Source: Solea solea
Lineage: Eukaryota > Chordata > Actinopteri > Pleuronectiformes > Soleidae
Direction of reading: 5' to 3'
Assembly: GCF_958295425.1 (NCBI RefSeq)
Contig: NC_081151.1
Span: 21,843,452-21,907,451 of the forward strand
Length of the DNA: 64,000 nt
The position numbers were made by a program, and so were the translations under genes. Shown here piece by piece: positions 1 through 12,700 of the stretch (positions within the stretch are counted from its first letter, which is position 1; every line of letters starts with the position of its first letter). The notes below the pieces were generated by a model. The model had not been told where the DNA came from and made no database searches. It worked only from the letters and a program-made list of their open reading frames with translations.

Positions 1-2
1 TA

Positions 3-20
3 AATATATACACACATATA

Positions 21-80
<60 letters not shown>

Positions 81-90
81 CTGTATATAT
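3..90. repeat. AT/TATACA microsatellite
   Basis: Almost uninterrupted TA dinucleotides with a few CA and CATATA variants. Confidence 0.95.
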
Positions 91-451
91 TCAACTCACC
101 AGTATTGAATCTAAGAATGTATACTGCCCACTAGTGGCCACAATATGTCACCAGTACACCTGTATTTTAACGTTGGTGATAATGGTGTTACTACAACAGC
201 TCAATATTATCTTACTTGGTATAAAAAAAGTTTGAGAAGAAATATAAATAAGGTGATATAACGTCCTCATGAATGTAAAAATGGCGGAAACTGGTGGAAA
301 GAATGTAACACGTCCAAATCCTGCACTTCAGGGTGAACGTTATATGGGGCCCACTTTTTAAAGATGGAAAATGTATTAAAACTTCACTTTTAAGCATGTT
401 TTTTTAAAACATATACACATAAATGTCACATACAATTCAGACAATTTTATT

Positions 452-520
452 TAGGGGGGCCCGAAAGAAATCTCCCACGACCCATCTGCGGGTCCCGACC
501 CAATGTTTGAGAACCACCGG
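452..520. repeat. Interspersed repeat fragment (gggtcccgaccca family)
   Basis: Contains gacccatctgcgggtcccga followed by ccaatgtttgagaacca. Related fragments occur at 29690-29770 (acacatctacgggtcccaac) and 45625-45670 (gacccatttgtgggccccaa). Family name not certain; this wording is common in teleost genomes. Confidence 0.7.
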
Positions 521-648
521 TTTATCGCAGAATCCTCGTATCAGAAACATAAATGTGATTCATTTATGAGTTTATATTGAAGTTCGATTCCTTATGTTTA
601 CTTTAAATCAGGTGAGTTACAGTAACGTGGTTCCGTTGACGCTCGTAC

Positions 649-814
649 CTGTTCTCCGGCGCGTTGGTCAGCGAGACCACGATGTTCTGGTCGATGAAGA
701 TGAGCAGGGCGAGCAGGAACCCGAGGCCCATGGCGCTGAGCACGTTCATGGCCGACAGGCGCTCGAACGGAGCCACGTTGAAGATTGGCCGGTCGTGAAC
801 TTTGAAGACTGGAA
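649..814 (-). CDS. slc4a11: slc4a11 coding exon 15 (last in window)
   Basis: 166-bp exon with acceptor catttgaaatag and donor CAG|gtacga, phase 1 to phase 2. It reads [40 protein letters not shown] and [15 protein letters not shown]. The end matches the SLC4 signature around QN...NAPENR, which is followed in the family by LVKGTAYHWD; that part must be in an exon left of the window. The acceptor is TAG with a weak pyrimidine tract. Confidence 0.96.
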
Positions 815-3800
815 CTATTTCAAATGACAACAGGAAAAAGTCAATGTTTGTTGTTCTTGGAGTGTTGTCGGAGGATAAATAAGTCGTGTGTTTGCTTTTA
901 AAAGTGTTTCCAAAATTGTGGTGAATTACGTTTTTACAAGAGCAATCATTTCCTCAGAGTGGCTGGATTTTCTTTTGCTTTCTTTCTCTCGTTCTTTTCT
1001 TTTTTTTTCTTTAAAGAGCCTGGTATCTCATTTAAGACTGTGTCTCATTCACGGCTGAATTAAGTGCACTTGGTTAAATTCTGGAAGCAGTGACAAAACA
1101 GTAATGGGTCTATTATCTTATGACTTATTGTCTGAAGAGGTAAAGGAATAGAAAATTAGCCAGGCACTTAAAAATTAAAATTCACTCGAGGGCTCGGCGC
1201 TCATCGCTGCGTTTCTGTGTCAAAAACCCCGGGGAACAGCGACTGCCTCTGCAACAATGGAGGCTGAGAATGAAGCTGAACAATAAGAGGATAAGAAGTG
1301 GAAATATCCACTGTGGGCTGCAAGTTTGACCCTTCAACAGGTTTAAAGTCCAAATGTTAATAACACTGAAAAAGACAAAGATAACAACCTCTTACTTATT
1401 ATTTTTCACAACTTTACCTTCCCTTATTTTGTTTAAACACTACTTTATTTAAAATAATAACATTCAGGGTGAAGGATTGAAGTGATTTGAATTCAATGTG
1501 TCACATTCTAAGAGTTAAAATAAACATCATACACTCACGTTTCCTCTTCTTTACAAACGAAGTAAGACAACCTACTGTATATGTCCTCGTCTGAGTTATT
1601 CTGGGCACTCGGACTATTTGATATTGATGTTAAAATTCTCTTTTCAAGACAAATCTCAAGGGTAAAAAAGCCTTTGTTCATAAACCGCAGAGAGAAAAGT
1701 CGACTATAACGTCCTCTCTCCAAGGATTGAACACATGTTTCCCCCCTTTGCTTTTAATACAGTGTGACATGTTGCTCGTTTAATTGATTCATCTATTTAA
1801 ATAGGGACACATTTAAGTGCTAAATTTAGAAAAGAGAATTGGATAAAGCTGAACATCAAAATGTATATTTCCAATATCTGACAATGATGCCAGACTTCTT
1901 GTACGTTATTTCTAGTGCCTGATTATAAAGGGAGGTTTAAAGAGCAGTGGACCCAGGACTGGACCATGGGGAACACCCAATTATTTTGTGTATTTAATGC
2001 TCTCTTATGCTTTTAAAGTGATGGTATTTTGGTCAGCAATCAGAAGCAGAATATTAATGCTGATCAAATCACAGAGTTGACAGAAAAGGGAGCTCCATAA
2101 GAGCATGTCTGGAAAAAAGCAGTGGACCCAGGGTTGAACCTTGGGGAACACCCAATTATTTTGTGTATTTAATGCTCTCTTATGCTTTTAAAGTGATGAT
2201 ATTTTGGTCAGCAATCAGAAGCTGAATATTAATGCTTATCAAATCCCAGACTTGACAGAAAAGGGAGCTCCATAAGAGCATGTCTGGAAAAGAGCAGTGG
2301 ACCCAGGGTTGAACCTTGGGGAACACCCAATTATTTTGTGTATTTAATGCTCTCTTATGCTTTTAAAGTGATGGTATTTTGGTCAGCAATCAGAAGCTGA
2401 ATATTAATGCTTATCAAATCCCAGACTTGACAGAAAAGGGAGCTCCATAAGAGCATGTCTGGAAAAGAGCAGTGGACCCAGGGTTGAACCTTGGGGAACA
2501 CCCAATTATTTTGTGTATTTGATGCTTTCTTATGCTTTAAATGTGATGGTATTTTGGTCATTTTTGTGAATTTTAATATCAGTGTGGGGCAACTGTATGG
2601 TTTTAAAAAGTACACACAGACTCAGTATGAAAAACTGGAATAAAGCGCTCAGTCAAGCAACGAATGATACTTACGTGCAATGTCACTGAAAAGGTAGGAG
2701 CCGATGAAGGAGAACATGAGCACTGAGATCGGCAGGGCGCAGTCCGACAGCACCTCCCTCACTTTGGCATGCAGGAATGGACTGAGCGAGAGAGGGAGAG
2801 AAATAACAGAGGAATACAATTACTGTGGACAAGACAAGGACAATGCCTGCAATCCTGACACTGTTTAAGTACCTTGGTCTGCCTCTTGCTTACACAATCG
2901 AATCCAGCTCTGAGCTTGATTTGATTACCGGGAGCAATCAGAAGTAGAATATTAATGCTGATCAAATCACAGACTTGACAGAAAAGGGAGCTCCATAAGA
3001 GCCTGTCTGGAAATTTCCTGCGAGCTCCGTCACTCCTGACAATCTTTAGAGTCAAGGCCCTACTCAGCAGTAATCACGCTCCCATCCAAACATGATTTAA
3101 AACTCCTCCGGTGATTTATCTAAAGGAGTGCTGCAGCGCTGCAGCACGGCACATACCTCCTCTTGAATTGGTAGAGGGTGTAGCCCATCCATAACGTCCC
3201 GAGCATCAGCAGGAGGCAGAGGACGGGTCTCTCTCGAGTGCACTGGATGAGGGATTCGGGGAGGACGTTGAGCGCCAGCCCCCCGGCTAACTCACTCCTG
3301 TTTGCCGCCGACAGATCTCCACCCTGAGAGAAGGCGTCGACGGTTCTGTTATCTAACGTCGGGGCGTGGTAGTATCTCTGAAAGACTGAATCACAAACAC
3401 CGTCTTAAGTGTGCGGCAGGGGCAAGACCGTAGAACCCCATAAGACGCTCTTGACTTATCGCACTTACAAGAGTAGGTTGGATGGACGGACAACCTGAAA
3501 ACAATGCCTGCGAGTTTGTTGGCAGGAATTAAACACGCTGCTGCCCAGAAATGTTTGTAAGAGTGGTAAATAACTTTCAAATATGCTTTAAAAATAAGCT
3601 AAATAAGTGCATTTTTGTACTCTGAAGCAGAAACGTGACGTGCTTTCTGGTCTGTAAAGGCCACTGTAGTTGAGGTGGGAGCAGGGGACTCCTCCATTTG
3701 TTAATTTGAGGTCTTACCATTAAATAAATGTCACTAATCCTTACACACTGCACCTTTAAAATTATATATAGCCTCATTATATATAGCCTCAAACAGGAGA

Positions 3801-6800
3801 ACATTAACCTTGTTTGGGCTTGACAGTTAGAAGTTGGAGGCCAACTAAGTAAATGCAGAGGGAGACACGCTGAGTCATGGTTATGACCGTGGTCTTGTTG
3901 CTCTTCTACTGCAGTAAACAACAACAACCTGCCTCAAGTGTTTATGCTGTAGTTAAAATGCTAAAACCTACTTAATCTGGGTGAAATGTTGTTTGAAGAG
4001 GCAGCACAGGTGCGGGGCGGGGGATTAGACGGCAGGTTTGTATCCTGTTTGGTCTTTTTGTGTGGAAAATCGGCTCATTCTCATCTTTCCAAAAACACGC
4101 AGATTGGGGTTCGGGGAACTGGAGACGGTGAGTATAAATGCTTGTTTTTGGCTGGTCCTGTGGCAAGACGGTGACCTGTCCAGGTCTCGCGCTGCAACTG
4201 CCCCCGTGGCCATGAAAGGACGGTCGAATGTGTAGAAAGCGGTAGAAAATGGATGGATGGACGGATGTCAAGGCCAAACGAGGAGAATCAGGCTTGGACT
4301 GAATTATATTACTTCACCCATAACAGGTGTTAATCCTCCAGAGATGACTTTGATAGGCATGGGAGGGCACGAGATCCTGACTGCACAATCATACCGTTGA
4401 TTGATCACGGTCTGTCCACAAGAGCAAAGTTTTTGTTTCATATCGGCTTTTTTTGTCCACTTTGAGGCGACGTTTTTGATTCAAGGCAAAATCTCAAAGA
4501 CACCACCCTTGATATTTGGTGTATACCACCGATACGCTCCTTTGTGAAAACAATAATTCATAGCTCATAGCTCCACCTCTCCATGTCTTCTTCTCTGTTT
4601 TTGGTGTATTTTTTTTGTGGCAGCGTTAAAGCGCCGTGTTTAGAACTGTTTAGGAAGGTGTAGATCTAAAAAAGGCTAAAGCTAAAGATCGTATAGGGAA
4701 AAGATCTGTTTCTAAGGCACGAGTGCTCGCACCAACTCAGAGGAGGAGGAGTCTAAACGCAGCTTCCCTCCACAGTCAGTTCCATCGAACCAGGAGAAAG
4801 TTCGACACACTAAATGTCTTCATTTTACCCGAAATATTTTGGGTAGAAAAAAAAGTCACAGGTTAATATTATGGTAATGGCACATGAGCTGGAAGCGTAT
4901 TTTTTACAAATTGTTTGTGAAAATTGAACTACTGCACCGGCAATCTCCAGAGCGGGACAGCGGCGCATTTGAAATAAATTACACTCTGCTATCGTCATCT
5001 CGAGTTTGTGGAAATTAAACTGTGTAAAATATTTATGATACAGTAAGATGAGATGCAGGCAAGGCGGCGGGGGTGGGGGGGTGGGTTGTCGCGGGTGATG
5101 CAACATGGCCGCAGGCCGGGTTAGAAATCTGGATGGATTAATGTAGAACACTGTATGTGTCTTCTGACCCAACAGAGGAACTGGTGTACTTTGTCTCTCT
5201 CTCTAAACCACTTTAGTGTCTGGACAGCTCCAGTTGTTTTCTCCTGATCAGATAAAGTGCTCACCTGCTTGACCTGCGCTGCTTCACAATGTGGCCGTCC
5301 AATCCTTCAATGGCCAATTCATAGTTTCTTTGTCCGTCTAAGTCTGTGGTACATGCAAACCCCTATGTGGACGCGGCCTACAATCTGTAACCATGAGGAC
5401 CACACGCATTGACCGACCACGCTCCAGGCCAATTTACTTGTTATTGTAGCCCTTCTGCTTCAAGGAGTGAACATTCCGAGATGGTCCTCTGCAGTACTGT
5501 CATTTCAAACCAGTGTATTAGTCATTATCTTGTGACTTCTGGCATCAAAAAGTCTTCTGCTCACAGAGAACTGGATGTTTTCTACCATTTTGTGCTACGT
5601 CATCTGGAGCTAAAGCCTGTGCAGCGGTGATAATGGAGTGGAGCACAATAACATTCTGATATATGCATTTGACTCATCGCGATCGTGAGTGTCAGCCATC
5701 AACGGTGACGCTAAATCCAATAATTTTTTTTTAACCGTGTTACGTAACTCATCAAAACATAATTTACCGTGAAAATGAGCAACTCAACATACAAGAAGTT
5801 TCTAAAAATGACAGAAATCCACTTATTAGGTGTTTTACTCGCACGCAATGTCACATGATCTGTCACATGACGTGTCACACACGTCGGGTACTTACTTTTC
5901 GCAGTGCCTTTCACCGCGTCCACCACAAACGCGATGGAAATGAACAGAGCGATGACTTCCTCTGTCGACCTGGAAAAATCCCAGGAACATGACACAAGTG
6001 ACAACAGAGATTATTGTTGTGCAGCGGCGTAAAAAAAGAAACAGTGTAATCTGAATTACTACACCATATTCCCATGCTACTTTACATTGGTCCCGTGTCT
6101 TCTTTTACACTTTAACACAACTAACTGTGCAACACATTTAGTCCAGTTGCTATAAACTGTTTTCGAGTCAGTTCCCAGCATGATGGCACTTATTTGTGTC
6201 ACATTAAGAGACTTCTTTGAGAAAAAGACATTGAAATAACAATATTTGTCATGAAATTTCACTTCATTTTCAAAATAAAAATGTTTATTTTGATATGGAA
6301 TGATAAATAGGTCACAATATAGATGTATTTATGATGCAAAATGAATTTATTAATACACAAAAACGTTTCATTATATAAAATGAAGTATGAGTTAGAGTGT
6401 TGGTATCAACTGGTATCGCTAAAACTAGTTAGCACAAGATACTTTTGCATCCCTGTTTTTTTTTCTCTATTAACTTCCGACTTCTGACGTAAATGGAACG
6501 CACCATTAGAATCACCTGTTTAGCCTCGATGGCAGCTAGCAGCTAGTTAGCGATCGTTAGCCTAGCCACATTAGCGTGTGTGTAGCACATGGATAGTTTC
6601 TACTTAAAAAAAAACCTGGAACCATGTTTGTTTTTTTGTATAAATGTGTCACATTATTTAAAATGTCGGCTTGCTGCCTTCTGAGGCACAGTTTAATTTG
6701 AAATATGAAAAATAGCGACATAAATAAAGTTGTTAATATTATTGTTGTTATAAGTAGCATGAACGTGCATCAAAACCAGCTCGCAAAACACCACTTTGGG

Positions 6801-9742
6801 TCTCTGTATAATCTTTTTTTTTGTTTGTACTCTCCCTCTGGTACAGTAAGCGTTTTGTCTTTAAAGAGCTGCCCCATGTTAGTTTAGCTCAGAGGGGGGA
6901 ACAAGTATGAAAGAGTTCTCTGTGACACACCAGGCGCTCCTGTCGAGTGCCAGTGATTTAGCGGCAGACACCGTCACGACCGCCCCAATTTAAAGCATTT
7001 TTCTGTTTGACAGAAGAGCAAGGCATGCCGACGGACACCGGCGGAAAATGTGAGAATTGATTTCGATAAATTGGACTGCGGTGGAATGAAAACAATTAAT
7101 GTGAGCGTGCACCTTTTGAAGAGCTTCATGAGAAGGCTGACGTTGAATATCCCTCCCAGGATGAGAAAGAAGCAATTCCACAGGCCGATGCAGGCGTAGA
7201 AGGCCGGGAAGTCCAGGTTGTAGTCGTCACAGATTCCTCGGATCACTGTGGAACACGGTGCACACGTACGGACATATAAACACATGCTGGAAGAATCTGA
7301 GGCCATTTTTTTTTATCTTGGTTACAAATGTGCACTCACAACCTCGGGACTGTGTTTAAATCTTGATGATTGACAACCTTTTTTTTTTTTTTTGGTGTTG
7401 CTAATGAGGCAGCTGTAAACACGCCGTCCATGATTATAATGTAAACAGACACTGCAGAGAGACTGTTGGGGCTCATCTGTGTGAGAACGAGCTGATGACG
7501 AAGAGCGCCGGACCCAGAATATCATCCCAATCCACTCAAGTTCAAGCATCCGTCATTTATTTTGCGCTCTGTGAGGTATAATTTAAACCAATTAAATTAA
7601 AGTGGACTATGTTATAGAGCCATGGTTTCGAAAACTGTGGTACGTGTACTGTCAGTGGGACGCAAGCTTCCTGTGGTGGTACCTGGAGGAAATGATAATA
7701 ATAATAATAATAATAATTAGAGTCACGTTATTTCTCCCTCCCTCTTAATCTAATGTCACTATCCCAGTGTGTGAAGTACGTGAGGAAGAGGAGGACAGTG
7801 AGAGAGCAAATTATCTTTGGTGGTAATAATAAAAAGGGGGAAAAAAAAGGGGAAGAAAATGTCATGTTTTCATTTAAGTCGTAAAACGTCTGTTTTCATC
7901 TTGAACATATTTGTGCATTGATGAGCTACAACTTGACAAACAAGCCATTGTTTTGCTCAGACGGGCTCCTGGAAATGCTCTCTAATTACCCCCATGAGAA
8001 TGTGCTTCAGCACGGCTAAACACGGCGACTTCAAAGATCATCGCACAACTCTGGTATTAAAACTACACGTTGGCATCGGGGGTCGCTGCGTTCTCCTCGT
8101 CGGGGGCCCGATTCCGCAGCTTCCAGCCGTCAAGATCGTTTAAATTCCGACCAAGAAAACAGCACCGTTGGCTACAAAACATTTAGCCGTGGTTTGTGTG
8201 CTGCTGTCGCTCTGGATTGAATATAAAGTTAACATGTTCTTGCATGCGATGAGCTTGTTTCCTGATCTGTACGCCCCCTGAAAGTAACCCTTAATGATAT
8301 AAAGAGGGGAAAACCTACCGCTGATGAAGATGGCGAGGGGGGCTGTGGTCAGAGGGATGACCAGAGGAGAGCCGGCGAATAACGAGTAGATGACCCCGCC
8401 GATGCTCTGGCCGATGATGGTCTTCCGAACATCTGTGCAGAGAGGACACACATGGAGGAAACACAGGTAGGAAAATGATGATTAATGTCTCCTTTATCCT
8501 TCTGTGGTGCGGAGGCCAGTGTCCAAACCATGAAAACCTTGGGATTATATAATTATATCATTATATAATATATTAGTTGAGTGATAAATTGTGCTATGAA
8601 AACATAAAAGATATTTTCAGCAGATGACTTGAATTGAAAAGTCTAAAGTCAGGTCGACGTCATTTCAACAGCACATTAAAAACAAAAAAAAAATGGTGTT
8701 TTACAAGGTAAAAAGAGAAATAAAGTAGTAGAGACTTCGAGTAGTGAGGTCTGTCTGGATTAAATCATGTCAAAGTGAAGGCCACGGAGAAGAGACACGG
8801 CCATTCTCCAATGATCGGAGTGTATCATCTGCATAGAAAAGAACTATACTGGTTGCTACCAAATCTTCCTCTTCTGTGTTTTTTGACAAAAAAATGATCA
8901 AATCAGAAGAAAACTATTGCAGGGTTCCCACACCTTGGTTGACATCAAATTTAATGACTTTTTCAAGGACTTCCCAGGACCAATTCCCTCAAATTCAAGA
9001 CTGAATGTGCTGACACGGCTTAAGATGGGAGGACAACTTGTTTTGTAAGAGTGTCTTCGTCCATGATGGCATTTTCCCATCCCTCACGTCGCCATTTGCT
9101 CTCTCTTGCTTAACTTTACTCGCTCACTGTTCTGCACGGAATCTCACGTCAACGGCAGAGAGAGAGAGAAAGAGATAGTTTGTTCTGCGTAGGCCCGGCA
9201 GCTTTGGTTTTATAATGTATTATTTATGGCCAGGGACGGACTGGGACAGAAAACCTCAGCTGGTCAGGACTAAAACCTTGTTATTATGATATCTGACCCC
9301 AGATGTGAAAGAAAAAAGGCAGAATTTTTTCATTTGTTCACTCCTGCGTGGCTAAGATTTAAAAAAAATAAAAAAATCTTAACATGTTAAAAACAAGTTT
9401 GGACACCATTGGCGTAGGCCTAGTCTACGCACATCAAGCAATGCAGGGCATGGAACAGTAGGTGGCGTCATAATAAGGGGAGACATTTAAATAAATATCA
9501 ACTACACTTTCAATGACCCATGACTATTTATATTTAGACATTCAAGGACTTCAAGGACTCGTAGGAACCCTGGTCCTTTATCTATGTGCGTGTAAGAGGA
9601 GGCGCTCGCCGTACCGATCTCGCCGCGCGTGCTCTCGTCGTTGAGGGAGCCGAACGCGATGGCGGGGAGAAGGATGGCGATGTAGAGGAAGATGGCCGTC
9701 GTCATGTACTTCAGCAGGGTTTTATTACTGCCGACGATACCT

Positions 9743-9779
<37 letters not shown>

Positions 9780-12700
9780 AACACAAACACATGAGTCATA
9801 TTCACCTCATAACAGAGCGGGGGAGGGGCTCAGCGGCTCTAATTTGAAAATGACAAATACATTAGCAGGGTTCATCGTTCAGTGGCGACGTGGAACATCC
9901 CATCAGTTACAGTAAAACCATTCTACAAGGACAAACACTGCCCACTCCTTTATTTCACTTTGGTGTTATCCATCATTTTTGTCGCAGCAGCTTTCATCCA
10001 AATGATGGATAACTCCACCCCCCCCCCCCCCCCCCCTTTTTTTTTTTTCTTTCTTTACACTTTAATTGGGCTCTAATGTGATCACACTGATTCTGGTCCT
10101 GTGACCTTCATCACATGATCATTATCCGATGACACTCACAAGACAGAAATATCTGCCATCTTATTTTTATTACAGCCAAATTAATGGGAAGCGGCAGCAG
10201 AGGAGGAGAATCCAGCTTCGGGGAACTGGACGTTAATAATTCTTATTTATTACAGTCAAGGTCAACGGAGTCAACTGACCTCATTTTCTTTCTTCCTTCT
10301 CCTCCTTTCAAAGGTACAGTCAACGGGACGTTTGTGTTTTTTTTGGCATGATTGCTCAATAATTCCATAATTACTTTTCCAACGTAATGTAAATCAAGGA
10401 GAGAGACACTTTGAAACCTCTGGTTACAACCTTTGCACATTCTGACAGCAAGAGAGAGGAAGCTTCCACCACGACGACTCGTTCAGAGGAGAAACTGTAA
10501 CTCAAACACGAGTGTCGCACAGATGGTTGTTCGGCTTCATGTAAGTCCCACACCTTATGACTTATCACCAGCCCTTATGAATAATATAAATATAAAAATA
10601 GAAACATTAGGGCCATTTGAGGGAGTAAACGACTCTATAGCGCCCCCAGAAGTCAGGTCATGGTCAGACAAAAGTCGTCAGATTGGGACGAAATTTGACA
10701 AGTGTGTCGGGCTTACTCCAAAGTTTCTTGAGGAATTTTTTGGGGAATTTTGACGCGAGAAAAAGTGGCAAAAAAGTTAGATATTTGATTTGTTTCTATT
10801 GTTTCTAAGTCGCACATAGTTGTTCCGATTTGAACCAACATTTTAACCTAGCACGTTTGAGCTAGCCACGTCAATGTGTTCTGGACAAGTTCATTATTAA
10901 AAGCGATCAAAAGTATTTTCTCTACGTCAAAAGGCTTTTCCTTCCTTGGCTGCAGTTGCAATTGTTGTTGTCGGGCCATTTTTCCCCCGTATAAGAGTAA
11001 AAAAATCGGACAAGATCCTCAACTGAGGGTAAGTAACGCACGGTAAGTTAACTTGAAGTTAACTCATATTTCTGCAGCTTTAACCATAGATCATGTGTTT
11101 GCTACTCCAGATTATAATCTGATGAGTCTGAGACTGTGGTGGTAATAGAGAGGCCAGTGGTCGTGCGCTGATGTGGCGGGACATCAGTCAGTAGGTTCTT
11201 TTTTGGGAACATATGGCAGCAGTGAGAGATCAGAGACGGCCATTTTAGCTGGGGAAGACCCTGGATGTGGCACAGATGCAGCACAGATGTGTCCGAGGCT
11301 GAGGGGTGACAGATAAACGAGGAGCTGCCAGAGACGCCCTGCAGTGGCATAATAAGGGAGATGATTCACTTTCACTACGAGTCCAAGTCCAGCCTACCAT
11401 CTGTGAAGTCAGAGGGGTAGAACGGCAGCCTGCGGCACAGGTCCTCATAAATCCCTCGGCCGGCTCTGAAGAAGTCTGTACACTGTGGACAGAAAGATGG
11501 AAGGTTAGATCTTTCAGCAAGGACACCGAGTCGCCACGATGTGAAACAACTTATTAAAAAGGAGATCAATTTTGCTTTTTACGACTCAAGTCTGGTCACA
11601 CCCCCGTGTTGGCAGGAAAAGGTTCTGAAAAAAACCACCGTCTTTTATGCTTTTAGAGTGGGTGATTCCACCGGCGCTCCTTTGAACGTAATTAGAATAA
11701 TCAAACCTAACGAGGTAGTCAAAAAGAAAATCTTAAACCGCATAATAGCGAGCAAAGAAAGCAGAGCAGCATGGGCCTGATTTAAAAAAACGCAGAAACA
11801 TCTCAAGAATGACGACGGAGACGATTTAGAGTATTTTTAGAGACGTCGGGAGCAGGCGGAGGACATTAGTTGGGAAATGACGATGTAATTCAGACATGAA
11901 GGGTTTCCTAAAAAAAGAAGCAGCTTTCAGGTTACAGAGGCTGTGATATTTAAGTAAACACGGCATTATAGAATTAAATTTCACTACGAGTAGGTGTCGC
12001 CTTAGGGAAAAATAACGTCCGCCTCATTTGTCACCTAAAAAACTTTTGGCAGTTTTTTTTGCCAGAACGAGGCCATTTATCTCGACGCCAACATAAAAAC
12101 AAACACCAGCATCAGCATTTTGTGTTTATGATGGGTTTTTTTTCTTTACGCTTGTTCAACGAGGGCTTTTCATCCATTAAAGCCCCCTCTATACATCATG
12201 GAATCATCCATTATACGAGTGTTTACTCTGTGCTTGGGTCGGATTAACAAAAAATTAAATCTTACAGAGGAATTACGGTCCACCTGCTCGCCATTTGTCC
12301 TGAAGGATGGGAATTTTGGGAGGTTTATTTCCTATTTTTATTTTTTTTTTCCTGTACAGTATATCCCTTGTTCATCGAGTGGCACTGAGCCTTTGAAGCC
12401 CGGGGATAAACACCTAACAAGAAACAAAATAAAATAGAAAATCACAAGGGGGGGAAATGTCTGTGAGCTCTGGTCTGTCAACGGCAACACTGGTCCATGG
12501 CATTGAGCACAGCGTGTGTGTGTGTGTGTGCGTGTGTGTGTGTGTGTGTGTGTTGCTAAGGGCTGGCGAGTTTTGACAGCACTGTGAGAGATGTAAGGTC
12601 ATTTACCCACTGAGGAGCCCTGGCAGGAGTTGATGCTGATTGATTGGGGAGAAAGAAAAGACGGAAAAGTCGAGCCTACTGAGCGAGGATGAGGAGGAGA

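Larger units (their letters stand above)
1..648. other. Intron after exon 15, incomplete
   Basis: Intronic DNA continuing past the left edge. It contains an AT microsatellite and a short interspersed-repeat fragment. I see no trace of the next slc4a11 exon (expected to start LVKGTAYHW) on the minus strand here. Confidence 0.8.
9741..11397. other. Intron between exons 8 and 9
   Basis: Contains GA, poly-C/poly-T and an interspersed repeat at 10600-10900. 10140-10560 and 11040-11397 are unique-looking. No gene seen. Confidence 0.7.

Noticed and set aside
594..827. Plus-strand ORF over exon 15
   Set aside because: It is the antisense shadow of the conserved slc4a11 exon; similar antisense ORFs over exons 7 and 13 are shadows as well.
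2355..2615. Repeat-encoded protein in the 175-bp array
   Set aside because: The unit length is not a multiple of three, so reading frame changes from copy to copy.
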